Positions 19,873-26,631 of a stretch of DNA of 64,000 nt are shown piece by piece. How positions within the stretch are numbered: position 1 is the first letter of the stretch; each line of letters opens with the position of its first letter. Under the pieces are notes generated by a model. That model did no database searches. It was not told the origin of the DNA and worked only from the letters and a program-made list of their open reading frames with translations. Source of the DNA: a virus; IMG/VR virus record IMGVR_UViG_3300035157_000753, positions 23,201 to 87,200 of that record; one strand, 5' to 3'. Both the position numbers and the translations under genes were made by a program.

Positions 19873-21756
19873 TTAATTATAGCTGGACTCTGGTACAACT
19901 CCCGTACCAGATAGGTTTGAACCGCTACTGATAGTGTCTTCTACAACACTAACTGTCGTATTATCTATACCTAATGTCAAATAGGTTTCACGCAAAGAAA
20001 CAAGGTCATTAGATTCTGGAACTGCTGAAAGTTGAAGAATATTACCTGATGTTATTGTATTTGAAATTATTATGTCATTAATGACAATTTCACCCATAGT
20101 GTAATCAACAGTACCTACGTCAGCAGTACTGTATTCAAATGCACCAGTATCTTTAATGTAATAAAGTCTCAATTTACCAGCTCCATCATCATTGATGAAG
20201 TAAGTATTAACATTATCACCCTGAATTCTAAATCCTGAAGAGGAAACCGTGGGTTCTGTCGAGGTTCCTTGGTTAATTCTGTTACCATAACAGATTTTAT
20301 AGTTCACACGAGCGTTTAAATCAACTGTTACGTTCTTTCTCATCTTGAGACGAGTGATATTCGATGTAACTGAGGTATCTGCACCGTCAATTATACTCTG
20401 AAGTTTAGAGTATTTGAACTTTCCACCAAATTTATTGAATTCAGACCCTGTGTTAAGCGCAGTTAATGTTGCAATAACTGCAGTTTTAACTTCTTCTTGG
20501 GATTTACGTGTAATATTAGGGTTAAAATACACAAAACTGTTCATATCGATGTATAAAATCGATGGATCAATGATAGAAGGCTGAATCGCAGCAACAGAAT
20601 ACTCTCTGAGCTTCTTCAAAACGACATTTTTCTCTGCAAGAGATAATTTATCCGCATTTTTTGGTTTAATTGCCAAAAATACCTTCCCATATTCAGGAGG
20701 ATCCGCTTCTTCACCACCATAACATGCAATTGAAGCGACATTTGGATAAATTTGAGGAACAATTGCCTCATAATCCTGCGTTGAGACTGCTCTACCGAAT
20801 GCAGAGTAGAATTTAGGCGCAGAAAACTTGATTCCTTCCTTAGTTTCCGCTGGAGCACCACCTTCAGGACGTTTATCCAACGTAATAGTGATTCCAGAGG
20901 TCAAAGAATTCGCTTCATCGTCTAAAAATGTTCCAATATTAGTGAAAGTGAGCAATCCATTAGCTCCAGTTCCACTAGAAGTGGTATAAGTGACGCTAAT
21001 TACATCACCATTGAGCAAATCTTTACCAATTGTACCATCACCAAACATAATTTCAGGTCTTCCATACTCAGATTCTTCTAAAAAGAAGACTTTTGATGAA
21101 GAATTAATCTTAGTGATGTCTGTTGCTTGCAAATAACGCTCTGTGACAGTACCAGAAGTGACCTGAACCTTCATTACAGAGGTGTCTGCATCAGTATTTG
21201 TAAGAATAAAGCGTTGTCTTTCGGAAGTATTACGTACAAATGTGTCTGTTAAGTAAACACCTTCATAAACTATGAGACCTGCAAAGGTTGCAATACCAGT
21301 TGTACTGTCTACAGATACCGTAACATCAGATGGAATAGAGAAAACAAAGTTATTATTGTCTAGTCCAGTGAAATTTAGTACCAATCCTTGTGAAATTGTA
21401 ACAGTTTTTGGATATCCTTTTGTAATTACACCCTGTGAATTGGTTGTAACATTAGTTTGAACCTGAATTGTAACAGTTGCTTGGGAAGAACGAGATGATT
21501 TTGGTGTATAACCAAGCATTCTTGCCAATTTTACGACATTTTCACGTAAAACTGCGGTCTCTAGGAACCCTTCATTAACTGCAAGGTTGGCATTTACACT
21601 AGTGTAATAGGTATTATATGCTAAAGTATCAATCAGTACAGTCAATGATGACCCTTCAAAGTCATAATCACTAAACTCTGATTGTGCTGTTAGATAATTT
21701 TTAATCTGTGCCTTGATTTCGTTGAACTCAAGTGCATTTACCTGCTTAAATGCCAT
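19873..21756 (-). CDS. 6: Baseplate wedge subunit gp6
   Basis: This 627-residue protein matches gp6 in size (T4: 660) and position, between gp25 and gp7. gp6 is the main wedge ring protein and belongs to the baseplate J family. The N-terminus (FNEIKAQIKNYLTAQSEFSDYDFEGS) and the segment TLAYNTYYTSVNANLAVNEGFLETA at about residues 47-71 are typical of that family, as is RPEGGAPAETKEGIKFSAP with YSAFGRAVSTQDYEAIV in the middle of the protein. The stop of gp25 and the start of gp6 share base 21756, which suggests translational coupling. Confidence 0.9.
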   Translation of the reverse strand: MAFKQVNALEFNEIKAQIKNYLTAQSEFSDYDFEGSSLTVLIDTLAYNTYYTSVNANLAVNEGFLETAVLRENVVKLARMLGYTPKSSRSSQATVTIQVQTNVTTNSQGVITKGYPKTVTISQGLVLNFTGLDNNNFVFSIPSDVTVSVDSTTGIATFAGLIVYEGVYLTDTFVRNTSERQRFILTNTDADTSVMKVQVTSGTVTERYLQATDITKINSSSKVFFLEESEYGRPEIMFGDGTIGKDLLNGDVISVTYTTSSGTGANGLLTFTNIGTFLDDEANSLTSGITITLDKRPEGGAPAETKEGIKFSAPKFYSAFGRAVSTQDYEAIVPQIYPNVASIACYGGEEADPPEYGKVFLAIKPKNADKLSLAEKNVVLKKLREYSVAAIQPSIIDPSILYIDMNSFVYFNPNITRKSQEEVKTAVIATLTALNTGSEFNKFGGKFKYSKLQSIIDGADTSVTSNITRLKMRKNVTVDLNARVNYKICYGNRINQGTSTEPTVSSSGFRIQGDNVNTYFINDDGAGKLRLYYIKDTGAFEYSTADVGTVDYTMGEIVINDIIISNTITSGNILQLSAVPESNDLVSLRETYLTLGIDNTTVSVVEDTISSGSNLSGTGVVPESSYN

Positions 21757-22145
21757 TATGGTTTCAATGCAACTTCTACTGAATCTTGTATAGGAGGAAT
21801 TCCAAGTATAATGTATTCAATTGAAACGTCTAATTGGTTACGATTCTCTTCCCACTTAGTGTAAACGTCAAGGACTGCTACCCTAGGTTCGTGAATATTG
21901 ATCGCATCTGATAGACGCTCCGTTATTTCATTCTCAAGATCAGGACTAGCATTCTCAAATAACAGCCCTATAATATTGCCACCAAAGAAAGGATCGAATG
22001 GTTTCTCATAAAAATTATATAATACTATATTTTTCACGCTAGCCTTGATGGCTGATTCATTAGTCAGTGCCAAAACATCGTTTGTCACTGCATTCTTTTC
22101 AAAAGTCAAGCTGAAGTCACGGAAAGACTTCGATGTAATTGCCAT
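21756..22145 (-). CDS. 25: Baseplate wedge subunit gp25
   Basis: This 129-residue protein has the size and motifs of gp25 (T4: 132), the sheath-proximal wedge protein with a lysozyme-like fold but no known lytic activity. NESAIKASVKNIVLYNFYEKPFDPFFGG contains the conserved motif in which the chain meets the sheath-like handshake region, and NIHEPRVAVLDV is the conserved EPR segment. It is the first gene of the outer baseplate operon, just downstream of an exact late promoter. Confidence 0.92.
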   Translation of the reverse strand: MAITSKSFRDFSLTFEKNAVTNDVLALTNESAIKASVKNIVLYNFYEKPFDPFFGGNIIGLLFENASPDLENEITERLSDAINIHEPRVAVLDVYTKWEENRNQLDVSIEYIILGIPPIQDSVEVALKP

Positions 22146-22169
22146 CCTTTACGGAATTAACCTTCTTTA

Positions 22170-22177
22170 TATTTATA
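22170..22177 (-). promoter_or_regulatory. T4-type late promoter upstream of gp25
   Basis: The minus strand reads TATAAATA 25 bp upstream of the gp25 start, in the 40-bp gap after the SET-domain gene. It is the expected start of transcription for the gp25-gp6-gp7 late operon. Confidence 0.8.
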
Positions 22178-22185
22178 CCTGTTAT

Positions 22186-22479
22186 TCAGACTTGATAGAA
22201 AGTGTACTTCAAGAAGAGCTCTTGACCCTTTTTAATTGGTTTAGTGGTCATCATATGATATATCTTACCCCATCCCTCATCTTTATATCCTTTAACGCAG
22301 TTGGGATCATTACTATGATTCACAAAACCACCTAAAGGAGTTCTCATAATCTCTTCATCCACCACAACATGTGATATACCAAGATAGATGTTGTCTGGTA
22401 TATCCTCTTTAGCAAAAATGCCCTGTCCTGCGACAGGGCTATCTTTGATGTGTAGGCACTTGGGTAATGCTTGATACAT
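22186..22479 (-). CDS. SET-domain protein (putative protein lysine methyltransferase)
   Basis: The 97-residue protein is a minimal SET domain. SET enzymes transfer a methyl group from S-adenosylmethionine to protein lysines. Visible motifs are GQGIFAKEDI at residues 19-28 (the GxGxxA start of the domain), NHSNDPNC at about 54-61 (the cofactor-binding knot motif) and GQELFLKYTF at about 85-94, where the usual D before the catalytic Y is K. No pre-SET or post-SET zinc region is present. The start overlaps the stop of the upstream basic gene as TAATG, so the two are probably translated together. The substrate may be a phage structural or a host protein; the sequence does not tell. Confidence 0.8.
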   Translation of the reverse strand: MYQALPKCLHIKDSPVAGQGIFAKEDIPDNIYLGISHVVVDEEIMRTPLGGFVNHSNDPNCVKGYKDEGWGKIYHMMTTKPIKKGQELFLKYTFYQV

Positions 22480-22628
22480 TATCTGCCCTGTCCCCTATAT
22501 CTCTTCTTTGCACTATTACGACTGGTAGCAGAGAACTTACTATGTTGACCTCTACCTTGTCTTGTTTTCTTGGGGATTGCTTCCATTTTTGAGGAAGTAC
22601 CAAATCCACCTGCCTTAGTCTTTGCCAT
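22479..22628 (-). CDS. Small basic protein, conserved type in cyanophages
   Basis: This frame encodes 49 residues, starting MAKTKAGGFGTSSKMEAIPK and ending KKRYRGQGR. It is rich in Lys, Arg, Gly and Ser, with no hydrophobic core, and looks disordered or nucleic-acid binding. I recall very similar small proteins in other T4-like cyanophages but know no function. Its stop shares one base with the start of the SET gene (TAATG), and it follows the PAAR gene by two bases. Being lysine-rich and coupled to a methyltransferase gene, it is one possible methylation substrate, which is speculation. Confidence 0.7.
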   Translation of the reverse strand: MAKTKAGGFGTSSKMEAIPKKTRQGRGQHSKFSATSRNSAKKRYRGQGR

Positions 22629-22630
22629 AA

Positions 22631-22918
22631 TTAACCTGCGAATACGTTAGATGATCCTTCAGCGACTGATGTACAGCCACTTATTGCATCTCCTATTCTA
22701 CCACATCCTTTGCCATTTACAAATACGGTTGTACTTCCTGTAGCAATTGGTGCAGAATGAGATGGACAAGGAACACCTGGTTTAAGATGTCCAGTGTTCA
22801 CATCACCCTGACGAGAAATAGGAATACAATTAGCAAAGACATTACCAGACCCTTCTGCTCTGACCATACCAGAACAATGTGATACGTCTGCGTCTCCTAC
22901 TCTAGTTACGGCTGGCAT
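22631..22918 (-). CDS. PAAR-domain baseplate spike tip protein (gp5.4-like)
   Basis: This 95-residue protein is a PAAR repeat protein, the cone that caps the central spike (T4 gp5.4). Visible features are MPAVTRVGDADVSHCSG at the N-terminus, GDVNTGHLKPGVPCPSHSAPIATGS in the middle, and VNGKGCGRIGDAISGC with GSSNVFAG near the end. His and Cys residues are placed as in PAAR metal sites. I chose ATG 22918 rather than the GTG six bases upstream because an AGGAGG sequence lies 8 bases before this ATG. The partner spike is encoded about 28 kb away (50299-51168). Confidence 0.88.
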   Translation of the reverse strand: MPAVTRVGDADVSHCSGMVRAEGSGNVFANCIPISRQGDVNTGHLKPGVPCPSHSAPIATGSTTVFVNGKGCGRIGDAISGCTSVAEGSSNVFAG

Positions 22919-23168
22919 TTTCACTACCTCCTATATTACAGTCTAGATCATTATGACAGTTCTCTGATCCACCAATAGCAAATGGATTATGATATGCTGT
23001 AGCAATCCTGTACATCTTCTCATGCATTGTTATCTCTTCTTCAGGGGGATCAGGTGGTTCATATTCACTAGGTGCAGTATCTTCCCAATCAAATGCTGCA
23101 GCTATCTCTTCTTCAGGTCTAGGTGGATCATCAAACCAGTCATCATGTACTATACGTGGATAAGTCAT
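22902..23168 (-). CDS. Hypothetical acidic proline-rich protein
   Basis: The 88-residue product starts MTYPRIVHDDWFDDPPRPEEE and is strongly acidic, with Pro-Glu stretches (EPPDPPEEEI) around residues 35-46, so much of it should be disordered. The end (YHNPFAIGGSENCHND) repeats GGSEN twice. Its stop overlaps the PAAR gene start by 17 bp and carries the PAAR ribosome-binding site. I do not recognise a family; the context suggests a baseplate or fibre accessory protein. Confidence 0.6.
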   Translation of the reverse strand: MTYPRIVHDDWFDDPPRPEEEIAAAFDWEDTAPSEYEPPDPPEEEITMHEKMYRIATAYHNPFAIGGSENCHNDLDCNIGGSENASRN

Positions 23169-23665
23169 TAGTTGTAATAAGTGTCAATAAGGGATCGCAT
23201 ACCTTCCCATGAGTTATTTATTTTCATGGTAAGGGTAAAGGATTCAGGTGTCTGAGCCGCGTTATTCAATTCATAAGATACAACAATAGTAAACGTCTTA
23301 GTCGTATATGCAGTCATATCTTGGTTAATGGTATAAACAACCTTACCTGCAGGTAGGTTATCTGCACCTGTAACAGTAGTAGAGCTCATCGTATTTGTTG
23401 ATTCCCCTGAGCAGGGAGCTGTATCAAGATATGTGAATGTATCTGAAAAGGGGTCAGCAAAAGACCCTGTAATCGACACAGAGGTTGTACCTGGTGTGAT
23501 TACAAGGTTAGGTTCTGTTCCATCTACTGAAGCAGTTACATTCGTTATCGTCTCATTAACGGCATCATCTGTAGATGCTGTTACTGTCTGATTGATTGTA
23601 AACGTTGGTCTAGTCCTATCTGGTATAGACCATGGTTCAGCAAATGGTGAAACAGAGATTGTCAT
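23168..23665 (-). CDS. Putative virion protein with beta-sandwich character
   Basis: The 165-residue product is rich in Thr, Ser and Val, with alternating strand-like segments (TFTINQTVTASTDDAVNETI, KVVYTINQDMTAYTTKTFTI) and one Cys near residue 84. This looks like one or two immunoglobulin-like beta domains, as often found decorating phage virions, but no named family is recognised. It overlaps both neighbours by 1-4 bases, so it is part of the 24.6-22.2 kb operon. Confidence 0.55.
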   Translation of the reverse strand: MTISVSPFAEPWSIPDRTRPTFTINQTVTASTDDAVNETITNVTASVDGTEPNLVITPGTTSVSITGSFADPFSDTFTYLDTAPCSGESTNTMSSTTVTGADNLPAGKVVYTINQDMTAYTTKTFTIVVSYELNNAAQTPESFTLTMKINNSWEGMRSLIDTYYN

Positions 23666-23868
23666 TTCGTCTCTCTAGTCATCAATTCTTGTAAGTAGTC
23701 TGCATACTTGGACATAGCATTATGCTGTGCCTCAGTATGTGGAGGTTCTGGAGAACTAGGGGCAAACTTAATAAGATGATCAAACGAAGCAGGTAAATCC
23801 CTTGCTCTGTTATGCCTTATCGTTTCTCCATTAACCTTAATAATGAATTCTCCTTCCAATTCGTCCAT
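23662..23868 (-). CDS. Hypothetical protein
   Basis: A 68-residue product begins MDELEGEFIIKVNGETIRHN and ends ADYLQELMTRETK. It has a short beta-like N-terminus, a proline-rich middle (SSPEPPHTEAQ) and a helical C-terminus. It overlaps the next gene by 4 bases (ATGA), which supports translation. No function is recognised. Confidence 0.55.
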   Translation of the reverse strand: MDELEGEFIIKVNGETIRHNRARDLPASFDHLIKFAPSSPEPPHTEAQHNAMSKYADYLQELMTRETK

Positions 23869-23924
23869 AGTTTTTTGATGCTATTTAGAGATCCCTTCGC
23901 GATTTTGGACGCGAATTTTTGCGT

Positions 23925-24044
23925 TCAACTACGCGATTTTTTAACCTCTAAGGATTTTTCCCACTCTCTAATCATATACTCAAGTTCTTTAATTCTCCCC
24001 TGAGCAGTCTTAATCTTTTCCTCTAAGTAATTATTGGTTTGCAT
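23925..24044 (-). CDS. Small coiled-coil protein
   Basis: This frame encodes 39 residues (MQTNNYLEEKIKTAQGRIKE, then LEYMIREWEKSLEVKKSRS). It is one continuous amphipathic helix with a heptad-like pattern. It overlaps the end of the preceding coiled-coil gene by 14 bases. Together with the next two genes it forms a run of short coiled-coil proteins. Confidence 0.5.
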   Translation of the reverse strand: MQTNNYLEEKIKTAQGRIKELEYMIREWEKSLEVKKSRS

Positions 24045-24291
24045 TTAAAGGTGGCTCAGGGGGTGGCATTGGTTCTTCAAAGTGTAATCCAGATTGTGTC
24101 CATGATTCAGACACTGGACCTTGCTCAATCTCTTGATTAATGTTTCTAATCTGCTTCTCATGATCGCACACAACATCGACGAGTTTCTCATATTCAGATG
24201 TAGGTGTTCTCTTCATCATTAGAAGACTATTCGAGACCTTATGTTCGAGTGCTGTGATTCTAGCGAGAAGTTCTTCGTTTGATAAACTCAT
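24031..24291 (-). CDS. Coiled-coil protein with proline-rich tail
   Basis: The 86-residue product opens MSLSNEELLARITALEHKVS, a likely leucine-zipper type helix, and ends in a proline-rich tail (EEPMPPPEPPLNANQ). AGGA lies close before the ATG. It overlaps its upstream neighbour by 32 bases. Short coiled coils of this kind occur in phage chaperones and structural scaffolds, but no function can be assigned. Confidence 0.55.
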   Translation of the reverse strand: MSLSNEELLARITALEHKVSNSLLMMKRTPTSEYEKLVDVVCDHEKQIRNINQEIEQGPVSESWTQSGLHFEEPMPPPEPPLNANQ

Positions 24292-24442
24292 AATTCCTAA
24301 TCAATACGTTGTGGGTGTCAATGGTATTTACCAATGTTTCAATTTGTGCTTCGAGTTCGGTTACTCTTTCTTTGAGATCACTCACTTGTGAGTAACTTAT
24401 AGTCTGTTGATATCTCTCTGATGAAAAATAATCACCTGACAT
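24260..24442 (-). CDS. Small coiled-coil protein
   Basis: The 60-residue product (MSGDYFSSERYQQTISYSQV...) has a heptad-patterned helix in VSDLKERVTELEAQIETLVN at about residues 20-39. It overlaps both neighbours (11 and 32 bases). Its likeness to the next gene suggests a related, duplicated coiled-coil unit. No function is known. Confidence 0.5.
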   Translation of the reverse strand: MSGDYFSSERYQQTISYSQVSDLKERVTELEAQIETLVNTIDTHNVLIRNYEFIKRRTSR

Positions 24443-24638
24443 GTAATTCCTCCTTGTCTATGAACCTCTCTTGTAGATCATAGTTCAATCTCCAGTTCTC
24501 TGTATTGACATAATAACCAGTTATGCCATTACCATCGCAGTTATATCCATATCCTGTCACACGTTCTCTACATCCGTCAAGGTCGAAAGTCTTACCGCTG
24601 GTAAGATAGTCGTGGTACTTAGCGTCTAGTGTGATCAT
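24432..24638 (-). CDS. Hypothetical protein, first gene after a strong promoter
   Basis: I take ATG 24638 as the start (MITLDAKYHDYLTSGKTFDL), giving 68 residues; the longer open frame upstream would run through a near-consensus promoter. Two Cys and a Gly/Tyr-rich stretch (GYGYNCDGNGITGYYV) are visible. No clear Shine-Dalgarno precedes this ATG. It is the first gene of the operon that runs to the SET gene. Confidence 0.5.
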   Translation of the reverse strand: MITLDAKYHDYLTSGKTFDLDGCRERVTGYGYNCDGNGITGYYVNTENWRLNYDLQERFIDKEELHVR

Positions 24639-24675
24639 TGGCTGAGAGAAGAGAGGGCGTAATTTATATATTAAT

Positions 24676-24704
24676 ATTATACCGAAACCCTCACATAAAG
24701 TCAA
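24676..24704 (-). promoter_or_regulatory. Near-consensus sigma70 promoter
   Basis: On the minus strand TTGACT (24704-24699) is followed after exactly 17 bases by TATAAT (24681-24676), so host RNA polymerase should read it without phage factors. It sits about 38 bp upstream of the 68-residue gene and would drive the 24.6-22.2 kb operon. An A/T-rich ATATAAATTA stretch just downstream resembles a degraded late promoter. Confidence 0.8.
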
Positions 24705-24818
24705 TGGGCACTTCACAGTTTTTACAAACTCTTAAGACGTTCTTTATATTTGAAAGGGTCTGGGGGATTTTTTGGGAAAATTTTTTATTTTGTTTCACGC
24801 TCGCTCATGCAAGACTTT

Positions 24819-24850
24819 ATAGCTTAGAAAGCGTATGGATGTTAAGCTAT
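24819..24850. repeat. Inverted repeat in a gene-free stretch
   Basis: The stretch from 24705 to 24860 holds no gene that I can support. Within it ATAGCTTA (24819-24826) and TAAGCTAT (24843-24850) form a perfect 8-bp inverted repeat with a 16-base loop. It lies between the terminator at 24861 and the strong promoter at 24676 and could be a protein-binding or transcript-end structure. The left part (24740-24800) has T and G runs without clear structure. Confidence 0.45.
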
Positions 24851-24860
24851 GGGGGGCATG

Positions 24861-24881
24861 AAAAAACCCCCACTAGGGGGG
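24861..24881 (-). terminator. Rho-independent terminator
   Basis: On the minus strand CCCCC, a 4-base loop and GGGGG are followed directly by six T. It lies 18 bp after the stop of the 51-residue gene and ends the 25.5-24.9 kb operon. Confidence 0.8.
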
Positions 24882-24898
24882 TAGTGCCTCCGAGTGCC

Positions 24899-25054
24899 TC
24901 AGCGAATGTGCGGTGGGGCGATCTCGGCACGCCATCCAAGTCTTCCAAAGTCTTCTAAGATCTGAATGGCAGACTCATAAGTTGGAAAACTGATGAGTCT
25001 TGGATTTTGTTGCTGGTTTGTCCAGTAACGAACCTTTGTGCTGTTTTTGGTCAT
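24899..25054 (-). CDS. Small hypothetical protein
   Basis: The frame encodes 51 residues, MTKNSTKVRYWTNQQQNPRL to GWRAEIAPPHIR. The middle (ISFPTYESAIQILEDFGRLG) looks like an ordered helix and strand. It ends just before a strong terminator. It overlaps about 80 bases with another possible frame (24975-25139); the composition of this one is the more protein-like at its C-terminus. Function unknown. Confidence 0.6.
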   Translation of the reverse strand: MTKNSTKVRYWTNQQQNPRLISFPTYESAIQILEDFGRLGWRAEIAPPHIR

Positions 25055-25139
25055 GTTGAGAATAAGGGTCAGAATTCAGGAAATAATAACGGATGAAAGA
25101 ATCATGCTTAAGCAGATCATAAGTTGATGCGTTCATCAT
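24975..25139 (-). CDS. Small hypothetical protein overlapping the next gene
   Basis: The start codon at 25139 overlaps the upstream stop as ATGA, which supports translation of MMNASTYDLLKHDSFIRYYF. The second half (QHDQKQHKGSLLDKPATKSK) overlaps the 51-residue gene in another frame and may be a run-on rather than selected sequence. A frameshift between the two frames was considered but no slippery site is evident. Function unknown. Confidence 0.4.
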   Translation of the reverse strand: MMNASTYDLLKHDSFIRYYFLNSDPYSQHDQKQHKGSLLDKPATKSKTHQFSNL

Positions 25140-25321
25140 GCGTTCACTTCCATCCATTTGAATTCTGCCTCAGTGCCGACCTTCCATATGGTCATCGCTT
25201 CCATTTGATCAGTTGCCCAATCTAATGCGATGTCCTGTATGCGGTCGAATGAATGACCAAACTCTGCATTTGCTTTGAGTTCGTTGCCCCATGCTGAGGG
25301 TTGGACTGCCCAAGATGTCAT
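25136..25321 (-). CDS. Small hypothetical protein
   Basis: I chose ATG 25321 (MTSWAVQPSAWGNELKANAE, 61 residues) because GAGG lies 9 bases upstream and earlier Met codons lack such a site. The product is tryptophan-rich (five Trp) with an amphipathic helix in DRIQDIALDWATDQMEAM. It belongs to the four-gene operon ending at the terminator at 24861. Function unknown. Confidence 0.55.
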   Translation of the reverse strand: MTSWAVQPSAWGNELKANAEFGHSFDRIQDIALDWATDQMEAMTIWKVGTEAEFKWMEVNA

Positions 25322-25362
25322 AGTGAAAAACCTCATGTGAAAAATGGATAATGGAAAGGCGA

Positions 25363-25548
25363 TCAGTGACGATCGCTTATATTCCATGCTTCGCCGAGTG
25401 AGTGGGACTTGAATTGAAATCCGTCCTCTGCGAGTTTGGTCAATGCTGCCATCACTGCCGCATCTTTGGTTGCTGCTTCGTTCATAAGAACAGCACCGCC
25501 GAATGCGGGGCGAAGATCAGAATTGAACATTGGTTGTTTGTTTGACAT
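25363..25548 (-). CDS. Small hypothetical protein
   Basis: The 61-residue product (MSNKQPMFNSDLRPAFGGAV...) contains a helix-forming stretch (NEAATKDAAVMAALTKLAED). It is the first gene after the promoter-like TATAAT at 25555-25560. No family is recognised. Confidence 0.55.
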   Translation of the reverse strand: MSNKQPMFNSDLRPAFGGAVLMNEAATKDAAVMAALTKLAEDGFQFKSHSLGEAWNISDRH

Positions 25549-25554
25549 GCCTTA

Positions 25555-25560
25555 ATTATA
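25555..25560 (-). promoter_or_regulatory. Promoter -10 element for the 25.5-24.9 kb operon
   Basis: The minus strand reads TATAAT 6 bases before the ATG of the first gene, so the transcript would be nearly leaderless. The -35 region is weak (TTTCCC at a spacing of 16). Confidence 0.5.
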
Positions 25561-25670
25561 GCAGATGGGCATGAGGGGGAAACGGGTAGGGGTGAACTCT
25601 TAACAATCTGTTGTAAAAATTCCAGCCGTCCCACTAGTACATATGTGCTATGCTTCCAAGGCGCATATAA

Positions 25671-25708
25671 TGAAAATGAAAACTCCCCGAATGAAATGTC
25701 CGAGGAGT
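25671..25708 (-). terminator. Rho-independent terminator after the DUF3574-like gene
   Basis: On the minus strand ACTCCTCGGA and TTCGGGGAGT pair over ten positions (two G-T pairs) around a 7-base loop, and TTTTC plus another T-rich run follow. It lies about 30 bp after the stop codon at 25740. Confidence 0.6.
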
Positions 25709-25739
25709 CGGGTCTTGGATTTTTTGGGTTTGGGTTTGG

Positions 25740-26054
25740 TCACGTGAATACGAGATCAGCGAGCGACGTGGTAGAATATAGAACACAGTCTTGGCGAAAC
25801 TGCTTTTTGTAACGTTGCCCGACCTCATGAAGATTTTTGATCATGCGATCTGCACCCGCTGTTCTTTCATCCACGGTGATTGAAATAGTCATGCATTCTT
25901 CCAAATCGCCTTTGTAAATTCCAACCCCTTCCGTGATCGTTGCGAAATCCAAAAGAGAGCAAACCTCATCTTTCAAAAACTGATTCCACATTTGACGGGT
26001 CACGGTGCCTGAGTTTGGGATGTTGCGACCTAGGGTGATGCTGTGGGTTTGCAT
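25740..26054 (-). CDS. DUF3574-like small protein
   Basis: I set the start at ATG 26054 (MQTHSITLGRNIPNSGTVTR, 104 residues) because a TATAAT promoter element lies inside the longer N-terminal extension and GAGG lies about 11 bases upstream. The pattern SITLGRNIPNSG, then W..FLKDEV, EGVGIYKG, MTISITVDE and YKKQFRQDCVLYSTTS resembles DUF3574, a small alpha/beta family of unknown function. It is a single-gene unit with its own promoter and terminator. Confidence 0.55.
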   Translation of the reverse strand: MQTHSITLGRNIPNSGTVTRQMWNQFLKDEVCSLLDFATITEGVGIYKGDLEECMTISITVDERTAGADRMIKNLHEVGQRYKKQFRQDCVLYSTTSLADLVFT

Positions 26055-26081
26055 AAAGCAGAAATCCTCTGAACTAGTTCC

Positions 26082-26087
26082 ATTATA
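26082..26087 (-). promoter_or_regulatory. -10 element for the DUF3574-like gene
   Basis: The minus strand reads TATAAT, 27 bp before the ATG at 26054. No good -35 is present; instead an imperfect copy of the island repeat (26117-26149, minus strand) lies about 30 bp upstream, as at the plus-strand promoters. Confidence 0.5.
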
Positions 26088-26210
26088 AACCCCGTGGATA
26101 TCGATTTCCATATAGGGTGTGCCACTATGTCAACTGGTCAGGGCAGCCGTTTTTTTGTTTCATTATGTTACGCTTCGCCGCTGCATCTGATTTTGTCAAG
26201 CGATCCTCTG

Positions 26211-26216
26211 TATAAT
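26211..26216 (+). promoter_or_regulatory. -10 element of the first plus-strand mini-operon
   Basis: TATAAT is followed by ATGAGAGTAC, very like the TAATATAAGAGTATG context at 27992. A TTGTCA lies only 12 bases upstream, too close to be a standard -35. The start codon of the gene is 28 bp downstream. Confidence 0.5.
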
Positions 26217-26243
26217 ATGAGAGTACAAAACGCCAGCATCCAA

Positions 26244-26531
26244 ATGCCAGCATCCGCTAAGTCTGCTCCCGTCTCAACCGTTGCTCCTAAAAAACCAGCA
26301 CGTAAGACCAGAGCACGCAAAGCACCCGCCGCCCCTCGCACTCGCAAAGCAGCGGCAACCCCTCAACCTCAAACCCCAAAGGTCGAAATGGTTGAACTCA
26401 AATCCATTTTCAAGGATTACCCTCGTGACGGATTTGCTCTTATCCTCCTTCCCGTTCTACTCTTGGAAGCAATGGTTAAGGAAATTCTACCCGTCCTCGG
26501 CAGAATAAAAGTTCCTACCTCATTCGGATAA
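26244..26531 (+). CDS. Basic Ala/Pro/Lys-rich protein with a hydrophobic C-terminal segment
   Basis: The 95-residue product has two halves. Residues 1-52 (MPASAKSAPVSTVAPKKPAR, then KTRARKAPAAPRTRKAAAT) resemble histone H1-type or AT-hook-like tails that bind DNA without fixed structure. Residues about 66-88 (GFALILLPVLLLEAMVKEIL) are hydrophobic enough for one membrane segment or a strongly amphipathic helix. I preferred ATG 26244 to ATG 26217 because the latter overlaps the -10 element. The gene forms a single unit with its own promoter and terminator. Function is unknown; DNA-membrane tethering is a guess from composition. Confidence 0.6.
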   Translation: MPASAKSAPVSTVAPKKPARKTRARKAPAAPRTRKAAATPQPQTPKVEMVELKSIFKDYPRDGFALILLPVLLLEAMVKEILPVLGRIKVPTSFG

Positions 26532-26538
26532 ATCACCT

Positions 26539-26561
26539 GACCCCGTAAGGGGTCTTTTTTT
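26539..26561 (+). terminator. Rho-independent terminator
   Basis: GACCCC, a GTAA loop and GGGGTC are followed by seven T, 7 bp after the stop codon of the basic protein gene. Confidence 0.85.
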
Positions 26562-26568
26562 ATGGATT

Positions 26569-26608
26569 CCGGCCGCCCGTGGACAGTTGGATTAGTGGCA
26601 CAAGAGAC
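26569..26608 (+). repeat. Island repeat, copy B
   Basis: The sequence begins ccggccgcccgtggacagtt and continues ggattagtggcacaagagac. It matches copy C (27930) and copy D (28398) over the CGGCCGCC...GTGGACA core and copy A (26117-26149, minus strand) over CAGTTG...AGTGGCACA. It lies about 25 bp upstream of a TATACT element, the position of an activator or upstream promoter site. Confidence 0.6.
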
Positions 26609-26631
26609 CTTCCATTGGGTCGGATTTGCCC

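Noticed and set aside
26193-26216. TTGTCA and TATAAT as a standard sigma70 promoter
   Set aside because: The spacing is only 12 bases, far from 17; only the -10 element is retained.
26094-26243. Longer N-terminus for the basic H1-like protein
   Set aside because: The promoter -10 element lies inside that extension, and its reading (SRFFVSLCYASPLH) differs in character from the rest.
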